The notes beneath the pieces are model-generated. The model searched no databases. It was not told the DNA's origin and worked only from the letters and a program-made list of their open reading frames with translations. This document shows, piece after piece, positions 6,387 through 6,622 of a stretch of 6,622 nt of DNA; within the stretch, counting starts at the first letter, position 1, and the number at the start of each line of letters is the position of its first letter. The position numbers and the translations under genes are program-made. The stretch is from Robiginitomaculum sp. GTDB taxonomy: Bacteria; Pseudomonadota; Alphaproteobacteria; Caulobacterales; Maricaulaceae. The DNA is taken from NCBI GenBank assembly GCA_002733485.1, contig NVVU01000036.1, positions 19,442-26,063 of the forward strand, written 5' to 3'.

Positions 6387-6393
6387 CCTGTGC
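6373..6393. repeat. Imperfect inverted repeat over the -35 box of the DUF6491 promoter
   Basis: GCACA (6373-6377) pairs with TGTGC (6389-6393), and GGT with ACC further in, with one unpaired T (6378) and a short central loop. The dyad contains the TTGAAA hexamer, so it could be an operator. It could also be the remnant of a terminator stem for the nucleotidyltransferase gene that ends at 6428, but no U-tract follows it. Confidence 0.4.
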
Positions 6394-6427
6394 GGTTATT
6401 CTGGGGAATAGAAAAGTAGAAGCAATA

Positions 6428-6622
6428 TCAGATCGATAAAGGTTGAATATGTAGCTCCGGCCATAATTGCTTCATGCGTGTAGCTTTTTTAAGATAAGAC
6501 GATGCTGAAACACCATCCTGACCGGGGCGAGGGCGCACCACAAAGCCAAACACATCATCCAGCCCAAAGGGCGCATGAAGTTTCAAATTCCCCTTTCCGT
6601 CTGGCTCTATCGCCACTGCATG
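6428..6622 (-). CDS. Nucleotidyltransferase family protein, NTP_transf_6/COG3575 type (C-terminal end only)
   Basis: The reading frame enters from the right edge and ends with TGA at 6428-6430; 64 codons are visible. The peptide runs HAVAIEPDGKGNLKLHAPFG, then LDDVFGFVVRPRPGQ, and ends with MKQLWPELHIQPLSI. The APFGLDDVFGFVVRP core, the later spaced basic helix and the final WPEL match the C-terminus I know from the nucleotidyltransferase family once called DUF925 (COG3575). The catalytic N-terminal half lies outside the window, so activity cannot be judged, and the family's substrate is not established. A GTG at 6614-6616 is internal and not a start, because the frame continues upstream with sequence fitting the family. 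The gene faces the same way as the DUF6491 gene but is separated by about 100 bases that contain a promoter. Confidence 0.75.
   Translation of the reverse strand, partial: HAVAIEPDGKGNLKLHAPFGLDDVFGFVVRPRPGQDGVSASSYLKKATRMKQLWPELHIQPLSI

Noticed and set aside
6395..6412. Short inverted repeat (TATTC/GAATA) after the nucleotidyltransferase gene as a terminator
   Set aside because: The stem is only five AT-rich pairs and no U-tract follows on the minus strand, so support for a terminator is too weak.
1..6622. Search by eye for CRISPR arrays, tRNA, insertion sequences, phage or toxin-antitoxin genes, and riboswitches
   Set aside because: No regularly spaced repeats, tRNA-like cloverleaf, transposase motifs or long structured leader were seen; intergenic gaps are all about 100 bases or less.

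Overview
The window looks like chromosomal DNA of an alphaproteobacterium. The best evidence is a clear EipA (DUF1134) envelope protein, a family centred on Alphaproteobacteria. A DUF6491 periplasmic protein, a CitE-like lyase and a canonical LepA all fit. Base composition is moderate in GC and looks even across the genes. I see no transposase, integrase, phage gene, tRNA, rRNA or CRISPR array. Finer taxonomy cannot be read from this piece.

Layout from left to right. (1) Positions 1-1801 on the minus strand hold a compact three-gene unit, read right to left: a CitE/HpcH-family CoA-ester lyase, a secreted four-cysteine protein of unknown function, and a DUF1304 membrane protein cut by the window edge. 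The genes are joined by an ATGA overlap and a TGATG overlap, so they are probably translated in a coupled way. (2) Divergent from this unit, after a 60-bp gap, a plus-strand gene at 1862-3421 encodes one continuous protein joining a complete PdxY-type pyridoxal kinase to a complete DUF429 (RNase H-fold) domain. (3) Converging on it is lepA (elongation factor 4), minus strand, with a GC-rich hairpin in the short gap. (4) Divergent from lepA is eipA, plus strand, whose stop codon overlaps the stop codon of the convergent DUF6491 gene. (5) The DUF6491 gene has the best promoter in the window, with a dyad over its -35 box. (6) At the right edge is the C-terminal end of an NTP_transf_6-type nucleotidyltransferase gene, minus strand.

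Functionally this is mostly housekeeping and envelope content: vitamin B6 salvage, ribosome-associated GTPase activity, periplasmic envelope integrity and a CoA-thioester lyase. The item most worth a second look is the PdxY-DUF429 fusion, which physically links a cofactor kinase to a predicted nuclease-fold domain of unknown role. The secreted protein encoded between the lyase and DUF1304 is the least understood gene. I found no sign of a complete, previously undescribed multi-gene system.
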